Shown here: positions 42,815 to 52,008 of the stretch, piece after piece
Layout: each line of letters starts with the position of its first letter
How positions within the stretch are numbered: the first letter of the stretch is position 1
NCBI RefSeq assembly: GCF_010645065.1
Contig: NZ_JAADZW010000019.1
Coordinates: forward strand, 48,599 to 112,598
Source: Flavobacterium fluviatile
GTDB lineage: Bacteria > Bacteroidota > Bacteroidia > Flavobacteriales > Flavobacteriaceae
Reading direction: 5' to 3'
Length of the DNA stretch: 64,000 bases
The notes under the pieces: model-generated
Seen by the model: the letters and a program-made list of their open reading frames with translations, nothing else
Told to the model about the DNA's origin: nothing
Database searches by the model: none
Program-made: the position numbers and the translations under genes

Positions 42815-43011
42815 CCATATAAGTTATGTAAGTTTTTTGTAAATCTTTATGTATTGCAAATGCCAATAGTAAGCTTTTTTCACTCTTAAGAATCTCTTTT
42901 TTGATTTAGTTTGGCTTGGATTCCTACGGAATGACAAGTGGTGTTTTGAGCACGAATTATGAATATTCAATTTAAGGAAATACTATTAATGAACTTACAT
43001 AACTTATATGG
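42815..43011. repeat. CCATATAAGT inverted repeat, copy 2
   Basis: Arms CCATATAAGTTATGTAAGTT (42815-42834) and AACTTACATAACTTATATGG (42992-43011) pair perfectly around a 157-nt loop. The element fills the whole spacer between the GH97 start (10 nt away) and the stop codon of the GH5 gene (7 nt away). A partial CGGAATGAC repeat is inside the loop near 42918. Confidence 0.85.
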
Positions 43012-43018
43012 CGAAAAA

Positions 43019-44302
43019 TTATTTCAGTTCCAGATTGTATTTTTTTACAATTTCCAAAGTCGATTTATCGCCATTAAAAACTGAGTTTAATCCCTGTGGT
43101 TCCTGCGGAGGATCTGTTGTCAGGGGCTCTCCCGGATTCCATTTCCCGGTTTCATTAACTGCTTTTCCTTCACCGCCGTACCCCCAGAAATTAGCTGCCT
43201 GCAACGGACCTTTACTGTCAACACTTTCTGCAACCCTTCCAAAAATATAACTATAAAATTTGTCGCGGTAAAGAGAAGGTGCTCCTGCATTCAAATTTTC
43301 GTTTTCTCTTGGTAATCCAAATTCCTCAATAATAATAGGTTTTTGCAGAGTATTGGCGACTTTAACATGAGCATCAATATATTTTCCTGCGTTTTCAATA
43401 GTGGCAGAAATAGTAGCTTCAGCATTATCCGCTTTAAACCAGTTCCAGTTTTTTGGCCAGATGTGCATGGTAAGATAATCAATATTTGGGTTTTTGTGTG
43501 TTCTTTCGAAAATTGCGATGTCATCATTCGAACTGTTCAATCCTTCAGAGCCTGTCGAAATTAGATGATTTTTATCCAGGCTGTCCATTAAATTGACAAT
43601 GTTGTTCAGCCACGTTGTAAATTTAGCTTCATTTTCAACTGTAAAAAGTCTCGGTTCATTGCCAACCTGCCATGACATAATGGTATTGTCTTCATTATAT
43701 TTTCTCTTTGAATATTTATTAGTTCTGCCCATAATAAATTTCACATGATCCTCCAATGCTTTCATACAGGGATCACAGCTGTGAAACTGCTCTGTGTACG
43801 TCATAAACTGAGGCCACGTATTCGGAGCAATATTCGGAACCGGAATTGCACCTTTACCATTCCATTCTAAATATTGCGACATTCCGCCGGACCATTCCCA
43901 GTTGTTCGTCAGGTACAAAACTGCATACATTTTGCGTTTTCGCATTTCATTCATCAGGAAATCCAGTCCGTCAAGCAAATCCTCGTCATATTTTCCCTGC
44001 TCGTATTGCAGCGCAGGGCGAACCGTAAAATCATATTTTCCACCATCGGCACCAACTAAAATTCGCAAATTATCGATTCCGTTTTTTTGCATGAAATCCA
44101 ATTCCCGAAGCAGTCTTTTTCGGTCACCCACTTTTTTGGAAGCGAGTAAGCTTCCGTACCAGTAATTTGTTCCAATATAAGAATAAGGTTTGTCACCTTT
44201 GTAAAATTGCGTTCCTTTTACCGTAATTCTTTCCTGCGCCTGACATGCCATTGTAGAAACAAGTAAAGCTAATCCGAGAGTTTTTAAAAGTTTGTTTTTC
44301 AT
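43019..44302 (-). CDS. GH5 endo-beta-1,4-mannanase (subfamily 7-like)
   Basis: Secreted or lipid-anchored endo-mannanase, 427 residues: signal MKNKLLKTLGLALLVSTMAC, then GTQFYKGDKPYSYIGTNYWYGS, the typical opening of GH5_7 mannanases. Acid/base Glu216 is in SWQVGNEPRLF and the nucleophile in KPIIIEEFGLP (Glu326/327). LTNNWEWSGG and HIWPKNW line the substrate cleft. A Cys at residue 20 could make it a lipoprotein. Its leader contains hairpin-element copy 4, ending 12 nt before the ATG. Confidence 0.9.
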   Translation of the reverse strand: MKNKLLKTLGLALLVSTMACQAQERITVKGTQFYKGDKPYSYIGTNYWYGSLLASKKVGDRKRLLRELDFMQKNGIDNLRILVGADGGKYDFTVRPALQYEQGKYDEDLLDGLDFLMNEMRKRKMYAVLYLTNNWEWSGGMSQYLEWNGKGAIPVPNIAPNTWPQFMTYTEQFHSCDPCMKALEDHVKFIMGRTNKYSKRKYNEDNTIMSWQVGNEPRLFTVENEAKFTTWLNNIVNLMDSLDKNHLISTGSEGLNSSNDDIAIFERTHKNPNIDYLTMHIWPKNWNWFKADNAEATISATIENAGKYIDAHVKVANTLQKPIIIEEFGLPRENENLNAGAPSLYRDKFYSYIFGRVAESVDSKGPLQAANFWGYGGEGKAVNETGKWNPGEPLTTDPPQEPQGLNSVFNGDKSTLEIVKKYNLELK

Positions 44303-44314
44303 AGATATATTTTT

Positions 44315-44395
44315 AGAAGCTGTTTCCTGCTATACGTTTCAATCTTTTGTGCCGAACCCCGGCACAAAAGGATTTTCACTCCTATCAGGGCTAGG
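44315..44395 (-). repeat. Dispersed hairpin element, copy 4 (12 nt before a start codon)
   Basis: On the minus strand: CCTAGCCCTGAT, AGGAGTGAAAATC, stem CTTTTGTGCCG / CGGCACAAAAG with loop GGGTT, then ATTGAAACGTATAGCAGGAA and ACAGCTTCT. The loop and both ends equal copy 2 (18957), while the lower stem bases differ compensatorily. The element ends 12 nt before the GH5 start codon, exactly as in copy 2. Confidence 0.85.
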
Positions 44396-44415
44396 AATTT
44401 ACGTTGTTTAAGAAA

Positions 44416-45645
44416 CTATTTTGGTAATTCATACATTTTCGGCAACGAATTCAATAATGCCGATTTGGGTTTTGAGGCAAAGGTTTTAAAATCAGCCACA
44501 TTCGAAACACTGGAATTTGGAACATAATATCCATTTTTATCATTATTCCAAATCATCATATAGCTCACTTCGATACTATTTGATGTCAAAGCATCATACA
44601 AATACGTAGAAAACCAATTGGTTATAGGAGTGTTTGAACTTGTCACTCTATAACCTGTTTCGGTTAAGGCTGCAATTTTTACTTTCGTTTTTGCCAGATC
44701 CGATATGATTTTTAATTTAGTATTTGCCTTGGCAGCTCCTGTTGCACCCTGATTATCAAAATCACCGTAATTATCCATTCCTAAAATATCAACATATTTA
44801 TCTCCGGGGTAGCGGCTTAAATAATTCGCTTCGGTAGTGTATGAATTATCAGGAGAGAAAGCATATAAAACATTATGAACACCTTTAGTGTCTCTAAGAT
44901 ATTCAACCGTAAATTTATAGGCAGTTTTGTATTCTTCCGGAGTGCAGAAATTAGCTCCCCACCAAAACCAGCTTCCGTCAAATTCATGAAAAGGCCTGAA
45001 AATTACCGGAATCAATTCACCTTTTGAACCTTTTAAATTTAGGAATATACTGGCTACCTTATCCAGTTTTTTCCTGTACCATTCATGGTTAGCTCCACCA
45101 GGCAAGATACTTTTAAAAGCTGTATTTTTTTGCTCGGTTGTCATATCCGAAACATAAAAAGATTCTTCATTATCAGGCTCTCTCAAATGCCAGGAAAAGG
45201 TATTAATCATTCCTTTTGCATAAGCTTCTTTTGTGTCGTTGATAATTTTTTGTTCCTGTTGGAAAAACCAGTTGTCCGATTGATTATTATTGCTTTTATC
45301 GGTAATAAACATAAAATCCGAACCTAAAAGCGCAGGGTCATAACCTGAGTTTTTTTTAATGTCCGAATCACCTCCGGCATCCTGATAAAAGCTGTTAAAA
45401 GCATCCTGTTGTCCAATAGCTATTTTAGTTTTAGCTAGTCTCTTTAAGTTATAAAATAGTGCTATCGTTTCTTTGGATGCGTTTGCATCGGCCATATAAT
45501 TTGGGGCATTTTGTGTAGTCAGAGGATCATCCTGTGTGGGCGGATCAACTATAACTTCGTTATCTGATTCTTTATCAGATGAGCAGCCTGTAAGTGCCAA
45601 AAACCAGAAGCTCAAAAATGCTGTTTTTAGAAATGTATTTTTCAT
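44416..45645 (-). CDS. GH26 endo-beta-1,4-mannanase lipoprotein (first of two)
   Basis: Lipid-anchored endo-mannanase, 409 residues. Lipobox ALTGC at Cys21 followed by an acidic stretch (SSDKESDNE), which is compatible with surface export of lipoproteins in Bacteroidota. GH26 signatures: acid/base Glu221 in VIFRPFHEFDGSWFWWG and nucleophile Glu329 in KIAALTETGY. Because it is probably surface exposed, it may make the first cuts in the polymer. A second, shorter GH26 lies at 49652. It is 165 nt downstream of the epimerase gene. Confidence 0.92.
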   Translation of the reverse strand: MKNTFLKTAFLSFWFLALTGCSSDKESDNEVIVDPPTQDDPLTTQNAPNYMADANASKETIALFYNLKRLAKTKIAIGQQDAFNSFYQDAGGDSDIKKNSGYDPALLGSDFMFITDKSNNNQSDNWFFQQEQKIINDTKEAYAKGMINTFSWHLREPDNEESFYVSDMTTEQKNTAFKSILPGGANHEWYRKKLDKVASIFLNLKGSKGELIPVIFRPFHEFDGSWFWWGANFCTPEEYKTAYKFTVEYLRDTKGVHNVLYAFSPDNSYTTEANYLSRYPGDKYVDILGMDNYGDFDNQGATGAAKANTKLKIISDLAKTKVKIAALTETGYRVTSSNTPITNWFSTYLYDALTSNSIEVSYMMIWNNDKNGYYVPNSSVSNVADFKTFASKPKSALLNSLPKMYELPK

Positions 45646-45810
45646 TTTAATTTATTTTGATAGCTTAACTTCAATATTATCATATTATCAGTTAATAAAG
45701 TTCCGGTATGAAAAATCTTCATTGTGTGGACAGAGAGCAATCAACATTCCGGTTTAATATTTCAGATTTAAATTCGCCATTTTAATCTGAATAGTTTGTG
45801 TATTGGTAAT

Positions 45811-47001
45811 CTAAGTTTTTATTCTTTGCATAAGTTCCAGACAGGCACGGCTGTTGTGGTAAGGGCATTTCCAGAAACCGGCTTTGTCTTTCTGAATAAG
45901 GCTGTAATCTTTATAAATTCCCCAAAACCATTCTCCGTGTTGTTGGTCTAAAATGTGTTTTTTTATAAATTCCCAGTTTTTCAGCACAATGTCTAAAAAC
46001 TTTTCGTCACGGGTTAATTGGTACGCATTATAAAAACCAATTAAGGCCTCCGCCTGTACCCACCAGTGCTTCTCTGTAATCAGTTCGTTTTTTTCAGGGT
46101 CAAATTCATACCACAAACCGCCGTCACTGTCTAAACCCTCCTGAGTAACTTCTGCTATTTGAATAGCATGCCTTTTGTAATTGGCAATCAGGTTTTCATC
46201 TTCTGAAATTTCAGCACACTGTAATAAAAGCCAGGCTGCTTCAATATCATGACCGTACGAAATAACATCCGGCTTTTCAACCCAGTTTTCATCAAAAAAC
46301 AAATGCAAATGCCCTGTTTTGGTATTGATAAAATGCTCTTCGATGGTTTGCAATAATTCAATAATATCACTTTGCAGTTTTGGATCTTTCCAAACCTTAA
46401 ATAAATTCGCATAAGCTTCAATAATGTGCAGATGCGTGTTCATGGTTTTCTTTTCGTTAGCATCTTTACTGCTCAGGCGCAAATCTTCAATAGACTGCCA
46501 TTCTCTTGTAAAAGCTTCGAGATAGCCTTTGTTTACAGGATCGTAACTGTATTTTTGTATCGTTAAATACAAATTGATTGCAATAGTTAATGCTTTTTTA
46601 TCATTTGAAATACTGTAATATTCAGACAATCCATAAATGGCAAAAGCCAAAGCATAAATTTGATTTTTAGTATCTTTTGGAGTAGTATCGGCATTGATGC
46701 TCCAAAACAAACCTCCGAATTCAGGATCATAAAAATGATTTGCCAGATATTTAAAAGCACGTTCTGCCATCTTTTTATGCTCTTCATTTTTCGTAACCTG
46801 ATAGCCGGCAGAGAACGACCATAAAATTCGGGCATTCAATACAGAACCTTTATCAGCATCAGCAATTGTATCTTCATTAACATCAATCTGACCAACAAAA
46901 CCACCCTTTTTGTTGTCGATTGTATTTTTTGACCAATATGCTAAGATAGCATCAAGTTCTGCTGATAATTCAGTTTTAAGTTGCTGTAGTTTCAATGACA
47001 C
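45811..47001 (-). CDS. Cellobiose/mannobiose 2-epimerase (AGE family)
   Basis: Cytoplasmic (alpha/alpha)6-barrel epimerase of 396 residues, no signal peptide. It is expected to convert beta-1,4-mannobiose to mannosyl-glucose for the neighbouring GH130 phosphorylase. AGE-family residues are visible: WSKNTIDNKKGGFVG, GLFWSINADTTPKDTKNQIYALAFAIYG, SYGHDIEAAWLLLQ and KHWWVQAEALIGF, with catalytic histidines in the last two, and KCPYHNSRACLELM at the end. It starts 6 nt after the GH130 stop. The pairing with GH130 is the described Bacteroides mannan catabolic set. Confidence 0.92.
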   Translation of the reverse strand: MSLKLQQLKTELSAELDAILAYWSKNTIDNKKGGFVGQIDVNEDTIADADKGSVLNARILWSFSAGYQVTKNEEHKKMAERAFKYLANHFYDPEFGGLFWSINADTTPKDTKNQIYALAFAIYGLSEYYSISNDKKALTIAINLYLTIQKYSYDPVNKGYLEAFTREWQSIEDLRLSSKDANEKKTMNTHLHIIEAYANLFKVWKDPKLQSDIIELLQTIEEHFINTKTGHLHLFFDENWVEKPDVISYGHDIEAAWLLLQCAEISEDENLIANYKRHAIQIAEVTQEGLDSDGGLWYEFDPEKNELITEKHWWVQAEALIGFYNAYQLTRDEKFLDIVLKNWEFIKKHILDQQHGEWFWGIYKDYSLIQKDKAGFWKCPYHNSRACLELMQRIKT

Positions 47002-47007
47002 GACGAA

Positions 47008-48195
47008 TTATATTGCGTTGTTTTTTTCAATCTGACTGATAATTGTTTCTACAGAACCCGCAGAAATAAAGGTGTCAGCAGGAGTATTTGTAACATAATC
47101 AACCAATTTTTCTACAGAAGAAAGCGCAACATGCATTCTGGTGTCCGATGAAGCATAATAGATATAAACAGTTCCGTCATTGTCTTCGATCCAGCCGTTA
47201 GAAAATAACACATTTGAGACATCACCAACTCTTTCGATACCTTCAGGTCCCATAAAATGACCTGCAGGCACATGAGTAACTTTCGAAATATCATTCAAAT
47301 CGGTCATAAACATATACAGAGTGTAGCGTAAACCTGCTGCCGTATTACGAACGCCATGTGCCAGATGCAGCCATCCTTTTTCGGTTTTGATAGGGGCAGG
47401 GCCCAGACCGTTTTTTAATTCGTAAACTGTGTGATATTGTTTTCCGAAAATAATGGTCTCTTCTTTTACAACCGGGTTTTTCATGTCATCAACATAGCCT
47501 AAACCAATTCCGCCGCCAGCTCCAACATCAATAAAGCCATCCTGCGGGCGCGTGTACAAGGCATATTTTCCGTTAACGAATTCAGGATGCAATACAACAT
47601 TGCGCTGCTGACCTGTGTTCGAAATCAGATCAGGTAATCTTTCCCAGTTTACTAAATCTTTTGAGCGCACAATTCCGGCATTGGCTACAGCCGAACTGGT
47701 ATCGCCCTTTGGTGCTTTTGGGTCTTTTCTTTCTGTACAAAAAATTCCGTAAACCCAACCGTCTTCATGGCTTACTAAACGCATGTCATACACGTTGGTA
47801 TCCGGTTTTTCAGTTTGTGGAATCACGCATGGCTTTTCCCAAAATTTGAAATTATCAATTCCGTTTGGGCTCTCGGCGATGGCAAAAAATGATTTTCTGT
47901 CAATTCCCTCTACACGCACAGCCAGCAAATATTTTCCGTTCCATTTGATTGCCCCGGCATTGAACGCAGCATTCATTCCGATACGCTCCTGCAAAAATGG
48001 ATTTGTCTCTTCGTTAAAATCGAAACGCCAGTTTAAAGGGACGTGAGCAGCTGTCACTACCGGATTTTTATAACGCTGGTAAATACCGTTTCCTATTGTA
48101 TTTTGAGGCTCGTTTTTTTGTTCAATGAGTATCTGATGTTCCTTTTCTAATGCTACTTTTCTATCCTGAAATGTAGCGTTCGCTATTGTTGTCAT
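47008..48195 (-). CDS. GH130 4-O-beta-D-mannosyl-D-glucose phosphorylase
   Basis: Cytoplasmic phosphorylase splitting mannosyl-glucose with phosphate to mannose-1-phosphate and glucose, conserving a phosphorylation. The 395-residue protein has the GH130 five-bladed propeller pattern: WNGKYLLAVRVEGIDRKSFFAIAES, PDTNVYDMRLV with the probable proton donor Asp137, GVRNTAAGLRYTLYMF, and IYYASSDTRMHVA near the C-terminus. Lack of a signal peptide and the neighbouring epimerase and symporter support the GH130_1 assignment. Confidence 0.93.
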   Translation of the reverse strand: MTTIANATFQDRKVALEKEHQILIEQKNEPQNTIGNGIYQRYKNPVVTAAHVPLNWRFDFNEETNPFLQERIGMNAAFNAGAIKWNGKYLLAVRVEGIDRKSFFAIAESPNGIDNFKFWEKPCVIPQTEKPDTNVYDMRLVSHEDGWVYGIFCTERKDPKAPKGDTSSAVANAGIVRSKDLVNWERLPDLISNTGQQRNVVLHPEFVNGKYALYTRPQDGFIDVGAGGGIGLGYVDDMKNPVVKEETIIFGKQYHTVYELKNGLGPAPIKTEKGWLHLAHGVRNTAAGLRYTLYMFMTDLNDISKVTHVPAGHFMGPEGIERVGDVSNVLFSNGWIEDNDGTVYIYYASSDTRMHVALSSVEKLVDYVTNTPADTFISAGSVETIISQIEKNNAI

Positions 48196-48221
48196 ATAAA
48201 TTGATTTCTAAATCTGTATTT

Positions 48222-49613
48222 TTAAATTTTTTGGTCTCTTTTTTCGTTTAAATCTTGTTCTATGGTTTGCAGTTTTTCTTCAGATAGAGGATAGAATGCT
48301 ATAAAAAGGACAGATATTGCTGCAGCAATCGCCGGAAGTATACTTAACATTAATTGAATTCCGTTTTGAGCCGTGGCTGTCTGTTCAACATTTGCCTGAA
48401 AACCATAGTAGCCCAAAAGCCATCCTGCTCCGGCGCCACCAATTGTCCATCCGAATTTTTGTGACATTGAAGATGCTGAGAAAACCAGCCCGGTTGCTCT
48501 TCGCCCTTGTTTCCATTCAGAATAATCAGCACTGTCAGCATACATCGACCAGATCAAAGGAAAGATACAGCCGGCGCAGATACTAATTAATATCTGAAAA
48601 CTCATGATTAAGAAAACGTCTTCTTTTCCGAAGAAATAGAAAATTAAACTCAGGATTGCTGCTAAAGCCATAGCACCAAAAAAGGTTTTCTTTTTGCCAA
48701 TTTTGTTCGCAATTGGAGTAGCAATGATAACTCCGATGATGTTGGCAGCCTGTCCTAATACCAGATAAATAGAAGTTGGCGTCATATGAAAATCTGTTCC
48801 AAAAAGCGAAAAATCAAAATTTACACTGCTGCTTACGTAATATTTAAAATAGTAAACTGCTGCCCCGTCCCTGATTGAGTTGAATACCAAAGCCCCGATT
48901 CCGGCTCCCAGTAAAATCCACCAGGGTCTGTTTTTTAGTAAATCTTTTAAGTCTTCTTTTAAATTGGTTTGTTCCTCATCAATGGGTTTTATTCTTTCTT
49001 TTGTCCAAAAAAAGCAAGCCCAGAAAAACGCTGTTGTTATAATTCCGAATATGGCAATTGTAGCCAGCCAGCCTGTTTTTGAATTAAGGTTCCCACCGAA
49101 ATAATTTACCAGTGGTTCAATTAACCAAAGCGCCAGAAGACTTCCTCCAAAGGCAAAAACCATTCGGTAAGAGGATAACGTGTTTCTGTCTTTTCGGTCA
49201 GAAGACATTACGCCCAAAAGTGATGCATACGGAACGTTGATCAACGAATAAATCATCATCATTAAAGAATATGTTACGTAGGCGTATATTATTTTTCCTT
49301 TTTCATCAAAATCCGGAGTATAAAAAGTCAGGACTCCGATAACGGCAAAAGGTATGGCGACCCATAGTAAATAGGGTCTGAATTTTCCCCATTTGCTTTT
49401 GGTTCTGTCAGCTATAATTCCAACAATTGGATCAAAACAGGAATCCCAGATCCGGGTAATTAAAAACATGGTTCCTACTACAGCTGGTGCCAGTCCGAAA
49501 ACATCGGTATAGAAAAACAGGAGATACATACTGAAGATTTTCCAGAACATAGAAGAAGCTGCGTCTCCGAGTCCGTAACCTATTTTTTCTTTTAAGCTGA
49601 TTTTGTCGTGCAT
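48222..49613 (-). CDS. GPH-family sugar:cation symporter (MFS)
   Basis: Inner-membrane transporter (463 residues, 12 predicted helices) likely importing mannobiose or related disaccharides. It begins LKEKIGYGLGDAASSMFWKIFSMYLLFFYTD, the GPH (MelB-like) start, with ITRIWDSCFDPIVGIIADRTKSKWGKFRPYLLW, where the Asp pair coordinates the cation. Position between the GH26 gene and GH130/epimerase genes supports mannobiose import. Starts 38 nt after the upstream gene stop. Confidence 0.92.
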   Translation of the reverse strand: MHDKISLKEKIGYGLGDAASSMFWKIFSMYLLFFYTDVFGLAPAVVGTMFLITRIWDSCFDPIVGIIADRTKSKWGKFRPYLLWVAIPFAVIGVLTFYTPDFDEKGKIIYAYVTYSLMMMIYSLINVPYASLLGVMSSDRKDRNTLSSYRMVFAFGGSLLALWLIEPLVNYFGGNLNSKTGWLATIAIFGIITTAFFWACFFWTKERIKPIDEEQTNLKEDLKDLLKNRPWWILLGAGIGALVFNSIRDGAAVYYFKYYVSSSVNFDFSLFGTDFHMTPTSIYLVLGQAANIIGVIIATPIANKIGKKKTFFGAMALAAILSLIFYFFGKEDVFLIMSFQILISICAGCIFPLIWSMYADSADYSEWKQGRRATGLVFSASSMSQKFGWTIGGAGAGWLLGYYGFQANVEQTATAQNGIQLMLSILPAIAAAISVLFIAFYPLSEEKLQTIEQDLNEKRDQKI

Positions 49614-49651
49614 TTAGTTTCTTTTTTAAGGTTGTAGTTTGGTTTAGTTAG

Positions 49652-50791
49652 TTATTTCTTTGAAACTTTTTGAATGTCTTTTTCAAATAAAGTTTTCTCA
49701 AGATTGTAAAATTCGACAAAATCTTTTTCACTTACCTGACCCGAGTAGGGAGCATAATAATGCATTTTTTGTTCTTTTTCCTGCCAGCCATGATTTCTCC
49801 AGAGCAAAGCATACGAAATTTTATAATCGCCAATAGCTTTAGAAAAAGTACCTGTCCACCATTTTGAATCAGGAATGGCTTCGTAACCAGCTTCTGCCAA
49901 TGCAATTAATTTATTGTTTTTTTGAGCAATTTCGTTTATGATTTTAAGCTGGCTTTGTACTTCGGTTATAAACTTTTCACCGTTTTTGTCATCATTATTT
50001 TGATAAGTGTCAAAGCTTAAAATATCGGCATAATCATCGCCGGGATAGTTTTCTAAAAAAGCTTCTTTAGAATTAAAACTGCTAGTATTGTAAACATAAA
50101 TTAAATTATGGACTCCTTTTTTTTGCAGGTATTCGAAAGTGAATTTCCATGCAGCTTTAAATTCTTCAGGGGTACAATTTCCTTTTCCCCACCAGAACCA
50201 GCCTCCGGTTAATTCATGGTAAGGTCTGAAAAGAATAGGGATGCTTTTTCCTTTTTTATCTTTTAATGCCAAAAAGAAACCGGCAGCCTTATCGAGCCAT
50301 GATGTGAACTTAGCATGATTTTTTTCACCCGGCAATATGGTTTTTAGTGAATTTGGTGTGTTGTCCCAGGCATTTTTTCCGGTTGCCGGATTGTCAAAAT
50401 GCCAGCTAATTGTTGATATCCCGCCTCGTTCATTTGCCTCTTTTATAAATTGCTTCATTTTGTCGAAAGGAACTCCGTCAATGTTGTTGGGATTGTCATT
50501 TTCCAGACCAGCTATATCCCAGCCATACACTGCGGGATAGTCTCCGGTAACATCTTTTATATCGCTTCGAAGCGGTTCGTATTTCCAGTTTACCCCATAA
50601 GCCAGATCGTCCTGATGCCCAAACATGTAACCTTTAGTAGTCAGTTGTTGTAGTTTTTTGTAAAGAACAGTCGTTTCTTTTGTAGCTTTTTTATCCGAAA
50701 GTGACAAATTTGTATCAGTAGCTGTAGCCTTTGTAGAACAGGAAATCCAAATAAAAGCAAGTATAATAAGGAATAAGGGCGGTTTTAGCAT
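49652..50791 (-). CDS. GH26 endo-beta-1,4-mannanase lipoprotein (second)
   Basis: 379-residue mannanase with a lipoprotein signal (IWISC, Cys18). GH26 core: GYMFGHQDDLAYGVNW, acid/base Glu193 in ILFRPYHELTGGWFWWG and nucleophile Glu300 in KLIALAEAGYEAI. It is first in the leftward operon GH26-symporter-GH130-epimerase, so it probably produces mannobiose in the periplasm, as in the Bacteroides fragilis cluster. Its promoter must lie in the 303-nt AT-rich spacer with the divergent AraC gene, where no obvious box was found. Confidence 0.92.
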   Translation of the reverse strand: MLKPPLFLIILAFIWISCSTKATATDTNLSLSDKKATKETTVLYKKLQQLTTKGYMFGHQDDLAYGVNWKYEPLRSDIKDVTGDYPAVYGWDIAGLENDNPNNIDGVPFDKMKQFIKEANERGGISTISWHFDNPATGKNAWDNTPNSLKTILPGEKNHAKFTSWLDKAAGFFLALKDKKGKSIPILFRPYHELTGGWFWWGKGNCTPEEFKAAWKFTFEYLQKKGVHNLIYVYNTSSFNSKEAFLENYPGDDYADILSFDTYQNNDDKNGEKFITEVQSQLKIINEIAQKNNKLIALAEAGYEAIPDSKWWTGTFSKAIGDYKISYALLWRNHGWQEKEQKMHYYAPYSGQVSEKDFVEFYNLEKTLFEKDIQKVSKK

Positions 50792-51094
50792 AATTTATTT
50801 TAAAAATGATTAAGCATTAAAGCTAAAAATATTAAGGGCATTTTGAAAAAATGAAATAGTATTTCAAAAAAAGGTGCATTTATATTTTTAACTCCTGAAT
50901 TGTTAATACTGTAAAAATAATAAAGATTAAAAATCATTACCATTTATTGTTTTTGGTATTTTTAAATAATTGATAATTATATTTTCCAAAGATAAAAGTA
51001 TGTTTGTCGTGTAATTAATATTATTTTATCAATTATATATCATATTATTGCAAATGGTTTTATTGTTTCATGATGTTTTAAATATAGAATAAAG

Positions 51095-51973
51095 ATGAGT
51101 ACAGCTAAAAATTTTTACAGAGAGATTGCGCCTTTGTCAAGCGGAGACAGCTTTTTGGTATTCGACAGGATCAAAGATAGTTTTGATTTTCCGGTGCATT
51201 ATCATCCCGAATTTGAAATTAATTTCATTTTAAACGGAAAAGGGGTGAAGCGAGTTGTAGGGGATAACATTGAAGAAATTGACAATGTCGAATTGGTTTT
51301 GATTGGTCCGAATTTATATCACGGCTGGGAGTTAAATAAATGTACAAGTAAAAAAATTCATGAAATCACGATCCAGTTTCATAACGATTTGTTTCATGAA
51401 TCACTGCTTTCAAGGCGCATTATGAATCCGATTCGGGATATGTTTAATCGTTCTATCCATGGTATTCTGTTTTCAAAAAAAGTTGCCGAAGAATTAACTC
51501 CCAGACTTATAAAGCTCTCTAAGCTAGATGGTATGGATTATTTCTTGGAAATTACTTCGTTGTTATATGATCTGGCAAATTCCAGAAATCAAAGACTGCT
51601 ATCTACTTACACAGTAGATTATGATACTTTTGATGATTATGATAAAATGAAGCTGGTTTATGAATATGTGCAAAAGCATTTTTCGGATAAAATTACTTTG
51701 GAGGATGCTGCTAATGTAGCAAGCATGTCTATTATTTCGTTTAACCGGTTTATTAAAAAACGTACCGGAAAAACTTTTGTAAACTATATTAATGATATCC
51801 GGATTGGATATGCTGCCCGTTGGCTCGTTGAAAAAGACATGAGTGTCTCAGAAGTTGCTTTTAAATCCGGATTCAATAATATTGCCAACTTCAATCGTAG
51901 TTTTAAAGCTATCAAAAATTGTACGCCCAGTCAATATAGGGAAGATTTTTCAGGTTTGAAACGTATATTGTAA
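51095..51973 (+). CDS. AraC-family transcriptional regulator of the mannan locus
   Basis: 292-residue regulator: N-terminal cupin-like sugar-sensing part (FPVHYHPEFEINFILNGKGVKRVVGDN, then LVLIGPNLYHGWE) and a C-terminal double helix-turn-helix (KITLEDAANVASMSIISFNRFIKKRTGKTFVNYINDIRIGYAARWL ... SEVAFKSGFNNIANFNRSFKAIKNCTPSQY). It sits between the leftward mannanase/phosphorolysis operon and the rightward SusCD operon, so it probably activates both in response to a manno-oligosaccharide. No hybrid two-component sensor or ECF sigma pair is present in the locus. Confidence 0.92.
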   Translation: MSTAKNFYREIAPLSSGDSFLVFDRIKDSFDFPVHYHPEFEINFILNGKGVKRVVGDNIEEIDNVELVLIGPNLYHGWELNKCTSKKIHEITIQFHNDLFHESLLSRRIMNPIRDMFNRSIHGILFSKKVAEELTPRLIKLSKLDGMDYFLEITSLLYDLANSRNQRLLSTYTVDYDTFDDYDKMKLVYEYVQKHFSDKITLEDAANVASMSIISFNRFIKKRTGKTFVNYINDIRIGYAARWLVEKDMSVSEVAFKSGFNNIANFNRSFKAIKNCTPSQYREDFSGLKRIL

Positions 51974-52008
51974 ATGATACTTTTTTTACATAAACAAATA
52001 TTATTTTT

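Noticed and set aside
42905..42930. CGGAATGACAAG segment as an independent repeat
   Set aside because: Only a half-arm of the TGTCATTCCG family inside the loop of a larger inverted repeat; no second arm nearby.
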